Source: Chloroflexota bacterium
Lineage (GTDB): Bacteria > Chloroflexota > Anaerolineae > B4-G1 > SLSP01
Direction: 5' to 3'
Assembly: GCA_019873645.1 (NCBI GenBank)
Contig: JAIOAX010000036.1
Coordinates: 1 to 47,428 of the forward strand
DNA: 47,428 nt
A model generated the notes under the pieces. That model did not search any database, was not told the origin of the DNA, and was given only the letters and a program-made list of their open reading frames with translations. This document shows, one piece after another, positions 26,687 to 34,426 of the stretch (its first letter is position 1; each line of letters begins with the position of its first letter). The position numbers were made by a program, and so were the translations under genes.

Positions 26687-29320
26687 TCAAGAGGCGCGCA
26701 GTTCCAAACCGGCCATGCCCAGTTCAATGGCTTGTTCTGCGCTTAGCATTTGCCCGCGTTCCCACTCGACCCGATAAGCCTCCGGGCCCAGCCTGGCGGC
26801 CAGCCGTTCCTGGAGCGCCTGGTGCGCGCGAAGATCGGCGCTCTCCAACAGCGCGCCTTCTTCCTGAATAAGATCCACGATGCCCTGCAACTGCGCGGCC
26901 CGTTCCCATTTCCCTTCCGCTTCAGCCAAAAGCGCCATTTTCAGAAACCACTCCTGCCAGCCCGGAAAGACCATGCCAAACTCCCGCAGGACTGCCGCCG
27001 CCTCCAGCAAGACGCGCCGCGCCCCCTCGAGGTCGCCCATCTGGCAGAGCAGACCTCCCATGCAGTTCTTGATCCAGGCCTGGTCGGGATAGTGCGAGAT
27101 CTCGGTGAACACTTGTATGGCCTGCCGGTAATAGGCCAATGCCGCCTCATAGTTCCCCATGCTGGCAGAGGTTTCACCCAGGTTGCCCAGCGCAATGCCC
27201 TCGCCATCCCGGTCACCGACTTTATGAAAGAGCGCCTGGGCCTGCTGGTAGAGCGTCAGCGCCCTCTCAGCGTCGCCCTTGATTTCTGCAATGACCGCCA
27301 GATTGTTGATATTGGAAGCCTCGCCGGCCGTGTCGCCAATCTCCTGGCACAGATGGAGCGCCTGCTCATAATACTCCTGGGCGGTATCGAACCGATGCAG
27401 CCGGTAATTGCACACCCCCGCCAGCCGCAGCATGCGCGCCAGCGCTTCCGGGTCCAGCCTCTCTTTCTGGATGAGGATGCGCCCGATCCAATTCAGGGTC
27501 TCTTCGGCAAAGCCCGAGGCCAGCAGTCCGCCCCAGATGGCGCGCAGGATGCGCACCGGCAGCGCCGGCTTCAAAGCTGTCAGCGACCAGTCCATGGCGG
27601 CCCGGAAATTATCTACCTCTTCCAGGAAAATGTCCCCGGCGTGTTCCTGATCCCACGCGCCGATTTGCTCCGCTATGGAAACATAGTGGGCGGCGTGCCG
27701 TTCGCCGGCCAGGTCGGCTTCGCCGCTCTCGGCGAGCTTTTCCAAGGCGTACTCGCGGATGACCTGCAGCATCACAAAGCGCGTCTCGCCCGTCTTGCTC
27801 GCCATCTCACGAATCAGGCTTTTATCCAGCAAGGATTTCAGACCGTCAAATACATCGAAGTCATCGCCTCCGCAGACGGCCTGCGCCGCCTCGATGAACC
27901 ATCCATGCCAGAAAACCCCCAGCCGCGCTAACAGCTTTTTTTCTTCATCGTCGAGCAGAGTGTAACTCCAGTCAATGGCCGCGCGCATGGTGCGCTGGCG
28001 GGCGGGGGCATCCTGCGCGCCGCCGCGCAATATTCCGAGTTGATGCTCCAGCCGTTCGAGCATGGCGGCCGGCTTGAGCAGCTTGCTTTGAGCCGCCGCC
28101 AATTCAATCGCCAGGGGCAGACCTTCCAGCCGCATGCAAATCTCGGCAACCGCCGGGGCGTTCTCTTCGGTAATCTGCCAGTCGAGTTTGGCCGCCTTGG
28201 CCCGCTGGATGAACAGGGCAACCGATTCGTAGTGCGAGAGGCTGGCGGCCGTCTGGCCCTTGCGGCGTTCTGGCAGGCCGAGGGGCGGAACCGGATATTC
28301 ATGCTCGCCCTGGATGTTCAGCACATGGCGGCTCGAGGCGATCACTTTCAGGCGGGGAGCGGCGCTCAACAGGCGGCTGATATCCTTTGCCGCCCCGGTC
28401 ACCTGCTCAAAGTTGTCCATCACCAGCAGGATGTGTTTGTCTGCCAGGTGATCCTGGAGCGCCTGCATCACGGGCGCGCCCTCGCCAGGCCTGAGACCCA
28501 GGGCTGTGGCGATGGTGTGCGCCACCAGTGCCGGATCGCGCAGCGGGGAAAGATCAACCAGGTAAACCCCGTCTGTGTATGTATCCAGCAAGTCCGCCGC
28601 AACCTGGAGCGAGAGGCGCGTCTTGCCCGTCCCGCCTGCGCCGGTCAATGTGACCAGGCGCACATCCTGACGGCGCATCAGGCCGAGTATATCGGCCAGT
28701 TCACGCTCGCGCCCGATGAACGGCGTGGGCTGGACGGGGAGATTGGTCTGATGTGAATCGAGCGTGCGCAACGGGGGAAACTGGTCCGGCAGGCCCGGCG
28801 CGACGAGCTGGTAGATGCGCTCCGGGCGGAACAGGTCCTTCAAGCGATGCGAGCCCATGTCGCGCAAGGCAACGCCGGGCGGCAGGCTATCTCGCACCAG
28901 TTCCTGGGTCGCCAGCGAGAGCAGCACCTGCCCGCCGTGGGCCGCGGCGACCAGCCGGGCGACGCGGTTCAGCGGCGGGCCAAAGTAATCGTTGTCGCGG
29001 GCTTCAGCGGTGCCGGTGTGGAGCGCCATCCGCACCCGGATGACGCCTTCCAGCTCGCCAGGCCAGGTTTCAGCCTGCAGCGCACGCTGGGTCTCCAGCG
29101 CAGCATCGAGCGCGGCCGGGGCTGCGGCAAAGGCGGCACAGAAAGCGTCGCCCATCGTTTTGAAAACATGGCCTCCCTGCCCTTCAATCACGGCGCGCAT
29201 GATTTGATCGTGCCGGGCGAGCGCCTGTCTCATCGCCTCCGGTTGCCGTTCCCACAGCCGGGTGCTGCCCTCGATGTCCGTAAAGAGAAATGTAAACGTT
29301 CCCTTCGGCATCGTGCTCAT
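26687..29320 (-). CDS. Class III adenylate cyclase - NB-ARC ATPase - TPR regulator
   Basis: An 877-residue multidomain signalling protein. The ATG at 29320 is chosen for its GGAGGAAGG site; a start at 29341 would bypass it. Residues about 8-185 form a class III nucleotide cyclase: FTDIEGSTRLWE (first metal Asp), FKTMGDAFCAAF (adenine Lys and second Asp) and PLNRVARL (transition-state Asn/Arg), so activity is plausible. An NB-ARC/AAA ATPase follows (Walker A GAGGTGKTRL near 240, Walker B ILLVMDNFE, ASSRHVL), then a winged-helix region and TPR repeats (about 590-800; for example NLAVIAEIKGDAERALTLYQQA). No C-terminal LuxR HTH is present. It is a standalone STAND-type switch; the ligand and target are unknown. 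Confidence 0.88.
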   Translation of the reverse strand: MSTMPKGTFTFLFTDIEGSTRLWERQPEAMRQALARHDQIMRAVIEGQGGHVFKTMGDAFCAAFAAAPAALDAALETQRALQAETWPGELEGVIRVRMALHTGTAEARDNDYFGPPLNRVARLVAAAHGGQVLLSLATQELVRDSLPPGVALRDMGSHRLKDLFRPERIYQLVAPGLPDQFPPLRTLDSHQTNLPVQPTPFIGRERELADILGLMRRQDVRLVTLTGAGGTGKTRLSLQVAADLLDTYTDGVYLVDLSPLRDPALVAHTIATALGLRPGEGAPVMQALQDHLADKHILLVMDNFEQVTGAAKDISRLLSAAPRLKVIASSRHVLNIQGEHEYPVPPLGLPERRKGQTAASLSHYESVALFIQRAKAAKLDWQITEENAPAVAEICMRLEGLPLAIELAAAQSKLLKPAAMLERLEHQLGILRGGAQDAPARQRTMRAAIDWSYTLLDDEEKKLLARLGVFWHGWFIEAAQAVCGGDDFDVFDGLKSLLDKSLIREMASKTGETRFVMLQVIREYALEKLAESGEADLAGERHAAHYVSIAEQIGAWDQEHAGDIFLEEVDNFRAAMDWSLTALKPALPVRILRAIWGGLLASGFAEETLNWIGRILIQKERLDPEALARMLRLAGVCNYRLHRFDTAQEYYEQALHLCQEIGDTAGEASNINNLAVIAEIKGDAERALTLYQQAQALFHKVGDRDGEGIALGNLGETSASMGNYEAALAYYRQAIQVFTEISHYPDQAWIKNCMGGLLCQMGDLEGARRVLLEAAAVLREFGMVFPGWQEWFLKMALLAEAEGKWERAAQLQGIVDLIQEEGALLESADLRAHQALQERLAARLGPEAYRVEWERGQMLSAEQAIELGMAGLELRAS

Positions 29321-29543
29321 GGTCCTTCCTCCGCTCGCCATGACAATGATCAGACTAAGGGGGGGATATGGGCGAGGCCCCCGTCTGTCCGCTGCACCTG
29401 ATCAGGCTGGCGGGGTCAGCATTCTTTAAGGCAAGAACAGGTGCGCGAGGATATTGTTCACAAGTATACTCATAATCGGCAGGCTTACAAACTGTACAGC
29501 AAACATGCGCGATGAGAATTTCATAATACACCGTAGCAACCGG

Positions 29544-29777
29544 TCACACTAATTTATCCAGTGGCGGCACTCGAGGAAGCGACCCTTTTATTCTGCACAG
29601 GGACAGCCGCACGGCATACGTTTCGCCCACCACCCATTCGCCATCCAGGTCGCCGGCAACAAGTGGCTCAAAGTGCAAGAGCGGGGCCGCCACAAAGCGC
29701 AGCGAAGCCGGACGGCTGATTTCAGCCCACAATTGCTCCGCCGTGCAATCGAAAGCAGTGGAAATGCGCGCCAGCAT
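29544..29777 (-). pseudogene. Truncated SRPBCC-like fragment
   Basis: A frame of about 77 codons from the ATG at 29777 (a TTG at 29783 is also in frame). It begins like a START/polyketide-cyclase (SRPBCC) protein: ARISTAFDCTAEQLWAEISRP and FEPLVAGDLDGEWVVGETY. The family is normally near 150 residues; here the second half is replaced by an unrelated tail (KGSLPRVPPLDKLV). Probably a decayed gene. I see nothing else in 29321-29543. Confidence 0.45.
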
Positions 29778-29940
29778 ACTCAATTTCCCTTTCCCAGGCG
29801 GAAGAAATCGTGCGTAACAGGAGAAACCAGATTCCGGCGATTTTGTGCGGGCTGTTCCAGTTTATTCGAGACAGACATTTCAGACCCCTTTCGTTATGTA
29901 TATTGTGCAGCCTGATGTCTCTTTGTTGCAAGAGATGGTT

Positions 29941-31212
29941 CTATCTGTCCATCATCCGCCGCAGCAGTTTCCAATCGCGCAGGATGAGCGGCAGGGCGCG
30001 CACCAGCCAGCGGGCGGTTTCGGTCAGCATCGGCCACCATTCGCCGAAAAAGAAAGCGGCCAGGTTGACCTTGCTCAATGTCTCGCAAACGCGGTCGAGT
30101 TCGGGGTCGCTCATCCCCGCCAGGCCGTTGATGATGCGGAACTCGGTATCCAGCCCGCGTTGGAACGGGCCGTGAAAGAGCCGCTCGTAGGCCGAGAGCG
30201 CCTTGGGGGACGTATCTCCCCTGCCCAACGCCTGCGCCGCCACCTGCGCGGCCTGCTGCCCCAGGTAGAGGCAGGGCAGGATGCCCACGTGTCCCCCCGG
30301 CCCCACCGAGTCCCCCACCCCAATGAACCCATCTGCCGTCACGTGCGGCGGCAGCGGGCGCAGCGTCATGCGTGTCCCGGCGCGGGAAAGCACTCTCGAC
30401 CCGGCCAGCAGGCCGCTGATGCGCGGGTCGTTGGCCTTGTACTCCTCCAGGTAATGCCAGAGCGACGCTTCGGTGTGCCTCTGTGGCTCGTCGCCAAAGA
30501 GTGACAGATAGACCTCGGCGCGGCCGGGGGCGGGAATGACCACACTGCCAAAAACGGGCGGCGGGGCCGAGGTGTAACGCCGCCCCAGCGTGCTGATCTG
30601 GCCCAGTTCTGCCGGCTGCGCGGCGGGCGCTGCCAGCGTCTCACTGACGATAAAGGCGTAGCGTTTCGGCACGTGCACCCCGTCGTACAGCCCGGCCGCT
30701 TCGGTAAAGCGGCGCGAGACGCCCTCGGCAGAAAGCGTCAGCGGGGCGCGGAACTCGCCCGCGCGCGTGCGCACGCCCACGATGCGTCCATCTTCTTTGA
30801 GCAGGCCCATCACCAGCGTCCCAAAGCGCAGGTCGGCCCCGTCCCCCTGGGCCTGCTCGGCCAGTGTACGCAGCAAGGCCGATTTGTCAATCACGGCAAT
30901 CGGAAAGTCGTCGCGGGGCGCAAAGCGCGCCTCAAAGGCGATGCCGCCCGGGCTAACGTAGCGCTGCACGGTCGGCGCACCGACGACCAGTGCGGCGGGA
31001 ATGGTCAGGTCGAGGGCAGGAAAGTGCAGGCCGTCGGCGCGGCGGAAGCCTGAAACAAAGCCGGGCACCGGGGCAATCACTCCACTGCACGGGTGGCCCA
31101 GATCGCCGGGGTTGGGCAGGCTCTCAAAGAGAAGTGGCTTGAGTCCCAGACGGGCGGCGGTGCGCGCGGCCATCAGCCCCGCCGGGCCTGCACCGATGAT
31201 GAGCAGAGTCAT
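29941..31212 (-). CDS. FAD-dependent oxidoreductase (geranylgeranyl-reductase-like)
   Basis: A 423-residue flavoprotein. The N-terminus is the dinucleotide-binding beta-alpha-beta MTLLIIGAGPAGLMAARTAA with ESLPNPG behind it, and GFIGVGDSVGPGGHVG (about 291-306) is the second FAD-contact motif (GD) of the p-hydroxybenzoate hydroxylase/geranylgeranyl reductase fold. The C-terminal quarter is helical and basic, possibly membrane-associated (WLVRALPLILRDWKLLRRMM). GAGGTG precedes the ATG. It is transcribed divergently from the XRE pair. The substrate may be an isoprenoid or quinone-like lipid, but this is only by family. Confidence 0.8.
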   Translation of the reverse strand: MTLLIIGAGPAGLMAARTAARLGLKPLLFESLPNPGDLGHPCSGVIAPVPGFVSGFRRADGLHFPALDLTIPAALVVGAPTVQRYVSPGGIAFEARFAPRDDFPIAVIDKSALLRTLAEQAQGDGADLRFGTLVMGLLKEDGRIVGVRTRAGEFRAPLTLSAEGVSRRFTEAAGLYDGVHVPKRYAFIVSETLAAPAAQPAELGQISTLGRRYTSAPPPVFGSVVIPAPGRAEVYLSLFGDEPQRHTEASLWHYLEEYKANDPRISGLLAGSRVLSRAGTRMTLRPLPPHVTADGFIGVGDSVGPGGHVGILPCLYLGQQAAQVAAQALGRGDTSPKALSAYERLFHGPFQRGLDTEFRIINGLAGMSDPELDRVCETLSKVNLAAFFFGEWWPMLTETARWLVRALPLILRDWKLLRRMMDR

Positions 31213-31299
31213 ATCGTATCACCTCGCTCCGGCCAAAAGGCCCAGGATGAACAATTCGATGCCTATTTTACCGTACATTATGACTTTTACGCCTGCTTT

Positions 31300-31341
31300 T
31301 TGACAAGTATACTTGACATTTTCTGATATATCTGGTATACT
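31300..31341 (+). promoter_or_regulatory. Promoter with palindromic operator upstream of the XRE gene
   Basis: TTGACA (31313-31318) and TATACT (31336-31341) are separated by 17 bases, a near-ideal sigma70 promoter. Another TTGACA is at 31300-31305. Between them AAGTATACTT (31305-31314) is a perfect palindrome overlapping the -35 box, and TATC...GATA symmetry surrounds the -10 box. These are plausible binding sites for the encoded XRE protein. Confidence 0.65.
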
Positions 31342-31378
31342 ATAGATACCGACAAATCACAAACAAAGGAGGAAAGAT

Positions 31379-31597
31379 ATGGAAAAGATCACACTAAAAA
31401 ATCGTTTGAAGGTGGCGCGCGCCGAGAAGGATCTTTCGCAAGAAGATCTCGCCAATCTGGTCGGGGTGACCCGCCAGACCATCAGCTCCATCGAGACCGG
31501 CCAATACTGCCCCTCGGCGCTGCTGGCATTTCTGCTGGCAAAAAAACTCGAAAAACCCATAGAACAACTTTTTTTTCTGGAAGGAGATGAAAAATGA
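31379..31597 (+). CDS. XRE-family transcriptional regulator
   Basis: A 72-residue Cro/CI-type helix-turn-helix protein: LKNRLKVARAEKDLSQEDLANLVGVTRQTISSIETGQYCPSA fills almost the whole length. AAAGGAGG lies just upstream. Small proteins of this type often repress their own operon; the palindrome over the promoter supports that. Its stop overlaps the start of the membrane protein gene (ATGA). Confidence 0.9.
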   Translation: MEKITLKNRLKVARAEKDLSQEDLANLVGVTRQTISSIETGQYCPSALLAFLLAKKLEKPIEQLFFLEGDEK

Positions 31598-31887
31598 ACA
31601 ACCAACCTGTACAACGTGATGAACGCACCGAGATTGTCGAAAATGCCAGCTACCGCCTGGCTTACCTCATTATGATCTTTGGAGCGCTGATCATAGTCAC
31701 TTACCGGGGCTTTTTGTTTAAGGAAAGCCTCTGGGATTTGTTGCTCCTGGTCATTGTGAGTTCGGGTGTAGCAACGCTCTACCAGAGCGGCAAACAGGTG
31801 TTGCCCCAGGGGTGGAAGCGGCAGACGGTGATTCTCTTTATCATTTCGGCCATCCTGGCTGCCATCTTGGGGTTCCTGTTACGCTAA
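31594..31887 (+). CDS. Small membrane protein coupled to the XRE regulator
   Basis: A 97-residue protein with a hydrophilic N-terminus (residues 1-20) and three hydrophobic helices (about 22-40, 47-62 and 77-96). This XRE plus small membrane protein arrangement is common in Firmicutes and Chloroflexota; the membrane protein often carries a DUF2178-like or unassigned fold. It could be the sensor or target of the regulator. The 3' end overlaps the opposing fragment gene by nine bases. Confidence 0.75.
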   Translation: MNNQPVQRDERTEIVENASYRLAYLIMIFGALIIVTYRGFLFKESLWDLLLLVIVSSGVATLYQSGKQVLPQGWKRQTVILFIISAILAAILGFLLR

Positions 31888-32169
31888 GAGCCGGGTTGCC
31901 AGCACAAATGCCCAGGCTATGATCACCAGGAGCAGCCGAGACAGGGTCAGCGCGTAAGGCGTCATTCCGTCATCAACCTCCCAGGCCGGCGCCAGGGTGA
32001 ACGGCGCGGTCAGGTCGTCCTGGTGCCGGCCCCTCAGTTTCCATGGAAAATGCAGGTTGGTGATCAAGTGATAGCGGGTCACATCCACCCGCCCGGAGAC
32101 ACCCTCGGTGATGGCGGCTTGCTTTCCGACCCAGTTGAAGCCGCGCAGGGCGTCGTCGTAGATATGCAC
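31879..32169 (-). pseudogene. C-terminal fragment of an unidentified membrane-anchored protein
   Basis: A 96-codon frame beginning at a GTG (32169) with no ribosome site. The upstream in-frame codons still read like protein (TTFWDRS) until a TGA. The product has beta-rich text (VSGRVDVTRYHLITNLHFPWKL) and one C-terminal hydrophobic helix (LLLVIIAWAFVLATRLL). It looks like the end of a larger gene whose start is gone. No family recognised. Confidence 0.4.
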
Positions 32170-32195
32170 GCTCCGATCCCAAAAGGTTGTTCATC

Positions 32196-32636
32196 TTAAG
32201 GTTTCCGGAAATGGATCGTGTAAGAAATCGCATTTCCAAAGAAAGCCTGTTCAACAAAGCCTACCGCTTGCGCTAGCCGCCGGACATGCTCGCGTCGCTG
32301 GAAATCCGGGTCGGCGATGACTTCAGTGATGGAGAGTACCCCACCCGGTTTGAGGCTGGCGAAAATCTCGGCCAGTGCGCCTTGCCGGTCGGGGATTTCG
32401 CCCAGCACCGTGACTAAAAGGGTGCGGTCGTATTTGGCGCGCGGCAGTTTCCCTTCCCCGGCCGCCTCCTGCACATAGCGGATGTTCGTCGGCCCCTCAG
32501 CCTTCGCTTTGGCCTGTATGCGCTGCAACATCCCCGCTTGAATGTCAAAGGCGGTCACTTCGCCGGCCGGCCCGACCTGCCTGGCCCACGGAATGGTCAG
32601 GCGTCCCGTCCCGCAGCCGAAATCCAGCACCTTCAT
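32196..32636 (-). CDS. Class I SAM-dependent methyltransferase, 5' end frameshifted
   Basis: The frame from 32636 encodes 146 residues: motif I VLDFGCGTGRLTIPWA, AFDIQAG (acidic loop), a YDRTLLVTVLGEIPD strand and SLKPGGVLSITE. The same frame continues upstream as IFRNNSARAIIKHLGLEPSMKV, which is normal sequence for this family, until it meets a shift at a G5 run (32694-32698). Removing one G would join it in frame to the membrane protein upstream. Either a real frameshift or a homopolymer error. As it stands the first ~25 residues of the domain are lost unless another start is used. Confidence 0.65.
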   Translation of the reverse strand: MKVLDFGCGTGRLTIPWARQVGPAGEVTAFDIQAGMLQRIQAKAKAEGPTNIRYVQEAAGEGKLPRAKYDRTLLVTVLGEIPDRQGALAEIFASLKPGGVLSITEVIADPDFQRREHVRRLAQAVGFVEQAFFGNAISYTIHFRKP

Positions 32637-33510
32637 GCTCGGTTCCAGTCCCAGGTGTTTGATGATTGCGCGGGCGCTGTTGTTGCGAAAAATGGGGGTT
32701 ATTCAGCTCGACCAGCCAGGCCAGCCATGTTGGGCAGGGACGCGCGGCACGATGAGCAGATAACCACAGCGCCGTAATCGGCATCACCAGCAGCGGCAGG
32801 TGCATCACCCCCAGCCACATTTGCTCCGGAACGGCCCAATGGCTCAGGTTGAACAGCCCGTAGAGCAGCCCGTTAAAGGCCGTCACCCGCAAGGCAAAGC
32901 GGTCCACATTCGGCCAGGCCAGGATGAGCAAGAACAGAAAGACCGGGGTCAGGAAGCAGTAGGCCAGGCCGTAATCGGGGGAGGTGAGCAAGGGCAGCGG
33001 GTTGAAATTCGGGACGACGCGCGTCCCCTCCAGGGTCATCGGCGACCAGAAGACCAGCAGAGCAAAGGGCAGGAGCAACCAGCGCCAGCGCGGGGCGTCC
33101 TTGAACGACAGGCGCACCCTGTCCTTCCAGGCCATCCACAGCCAGAGCAAGCCCAGCAGCACCTCGGCGACCAGCGCGCCGGTGTGCACGGCATAGCCGT
33201 AAGTGGGCGTCACGGTGCGGGTCTGCGTGGCGGCGATCACCAAATAGTTCAGGCCGAAATAGGCCGCAATAGCCCGCCCGCCGAGTTGCGGTTTCCAGAC
33301 GGCCAGGCCGATTACTGCCAGGGTGAGCACGTGAAAGACCCAGCCCCAGGCCGCGTAGGGCAACGTGGCCCGCTGGAGGATCTCGAAAATCACCTCCGAC
33401 GTATTGCGGGGATCATAGGGCCGCTCGGTGTAGAGCGGCAGGAACGAAATCACGATCAGCAAGAAATAGACCAGCGGATAGAACCATTTGCGAGATGTGA
33501 TGTTGACCAT
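32545..33510 (-). CDS. Polytopic membrane protein running out of frame into the methyltransferase
   Basis: The frame is open up to 33987, but a natural start is the ATG at 33510 (MVNITSRKWFYPLVYFLLIV). About seven to eight hydrophobic helices follow over roughly 265 residues, including a conserved-looking ERPYDPRNTSEVIFEILQR loop. The last 49 codons (below about 32694) are the methyltransferase region read in the wrong frame and are not expected to be functional. No family recognised. With one base removed from the G5 run the frame becomes a 437-residue membrane protein-methyltransferase fusion. Confidence 0.5.
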   Translation of the reverse strand: MVNITSRKWFYPLVYFLLIVISFLPLYTERPYDPRNTSEVIFEILQRATLPYAAWGWVFHVLTLAVIGLAVWKPQLGGRAIAAYFGLNYLVIAATQTRTVTPTYGYAVHTGALVAEVLLGLLWLWMAWKDRVRLSFKDAPRWRWLLLPFALLVFWSPMTLEGTRVVPNFNPLPLLTSPDYGLAYCFLTPVFLFLLILAWPNVDRFALRVTAFNGLLYGLFNLSHWAVPEQMWLGVMHLPLLVMPITALWLSAHRAARPCPTWLAWLVELNNPHFSQQQRPRNHQTPGTGTEHEGAGFRLRDGTPDHSVGQAGRAGRRSDRL

Positions 33511-33517
33511 ACGTTTA

Positions 33518-33700
33518 CTAGCCCTCCTCGAAATCGCTAAACAGCACATCCTGATACCCAGCGACATAATACCGCTTGCCCTTTTGCGTGACGGTGAAGC
33601 CTTCCGCTTCCAACAACGCCTTGTGCGCCTCCAGACCGCCGGGGAATTTCTTGTTCGGATAGCCATCGGCGCGGTGGCCATCACAGCGGCCGTTGTAGCA
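33518..33700 (-). pseudogene. Fragment of a conserved small protein
   Basis: A 60-codon segment in a different frame from its neighbours reads CYNGRCDGHRADGYPNKK, FPGGLEAHKALLEAEGFTV and ends YQDVLFSDFEEG then TAG (33518-33520), seven bases before the membrane protein ATG. It reads as a genuine protein C-terminus; I find no start codon in frame nearby. Unidentified. Confidence 0.35.
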
Positions 33701-33709
33701 CCCTGGCTC

Positions 33710-34200
33710 TGGCTCAGCATCACCGTCAGATACCAGCCCAACAGGACCATCCAGGGCAGTTCGGGCAGGTTCTCGCTGGCGGGCAGGATTTCAACCTCCG
33801 TGGATTGATGCAGCAGGCCCATCCTGGTCTTGACATTCACCAGCGGCTCGCCTTCAGCCGTTTTGAAGCCGTATTCGGTCTGCCAGAAATTGGTCGTCAT
33901 CAGGTACTCACGCCCGTCGGGCAGGATCAAAGTCCTGCTGCCCTTCCAGGTGTTGTTTTTGAAGACGGCCGTCGGTCTCGCTTTCACAAGCGCGCACCGT
34001 GACGTGGGTTTGGAAAAAGCCCACCTGTTTGGACGTTAGCAGCCGTCGGCGCTCTGGGCGATCACCAGCGTGCCAAAGGAACTGCGGAAGCGCAGTGTGG
34101 CGACCAGTTCATCGCCAGCATACAGCTCGTATTCCATTTTTAGCATATGGGGTTGACGCCATTCAAGCACCTGATTTGATCGCATCGCTATTTTCTGCAT
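33710..34200 (-). pseudogene. Frameshifted beta-rich conserved protein (LURP-one-like?)
   Basis: An ATG at 34200 with a strong site (AAGGAGG) starts MQKIAMRSNQVLEWRQ and YELYAGDELVATLRFRSSFG, but the frame meets TAA at 34036-34038 after 54 codons. A second frame then reads TSKQVGFFQTHVTVRACESE, and by about 33975 the first frame resumes with AVFKNNTWKG, ILPDGREYLMTTNFWQTEYG and ELPWMVLLGWYLTVM. Two compensating shifts thus break one gene of about 160 residues. The beta-strand pattern recalls LURP-one/tubby-like proteins, only tentatively. Confidence 0.55.
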
Positions 34201-34321
34201 TTTTATCCTCCTTATCTTATCTTGATTCTCTACAAACTAGAAACCTGTGTTGTCGCATGGACGCAGGCCTTCTTTTGGCAGATTTTTTCGCCAATTCTGT
34301 AGCGCAACTCGCCTCTCAGTT

Positions 34322-34375
34322 TTAACACAACGTTAACCTCTTGTTGAAGTGCTCTTAATCTTGGTGTGTTACAAT
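34322..34375 (+). promoter_or_regulatory. Pho-box-like operator and promoter of the pst operon
   Basis: Four direct hexamers, TTAACA (34322), TTAACC (34333), TTGAAG (34344) and TTAATC (34355), are spaced exactly 11 bases apart, one per helical turn. This is the layout of PhoP/PhoB binding sites (Bacillus TT(A/C/T)ACA repeats). TACAAT (34370-34375) is a -10 box 9 bases after the last repeat; the repeats replace a -35 box. Phosphate-starvation control of pstS is the natural reading. No phoP/phoR genes are in the window. Confidence 0.75.
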
Positions 34376-34426
34376 CTGTATGCGATTCAAAAAGAACCCA
34401 AAACTTTATTCAGGAGGAGATTTACA

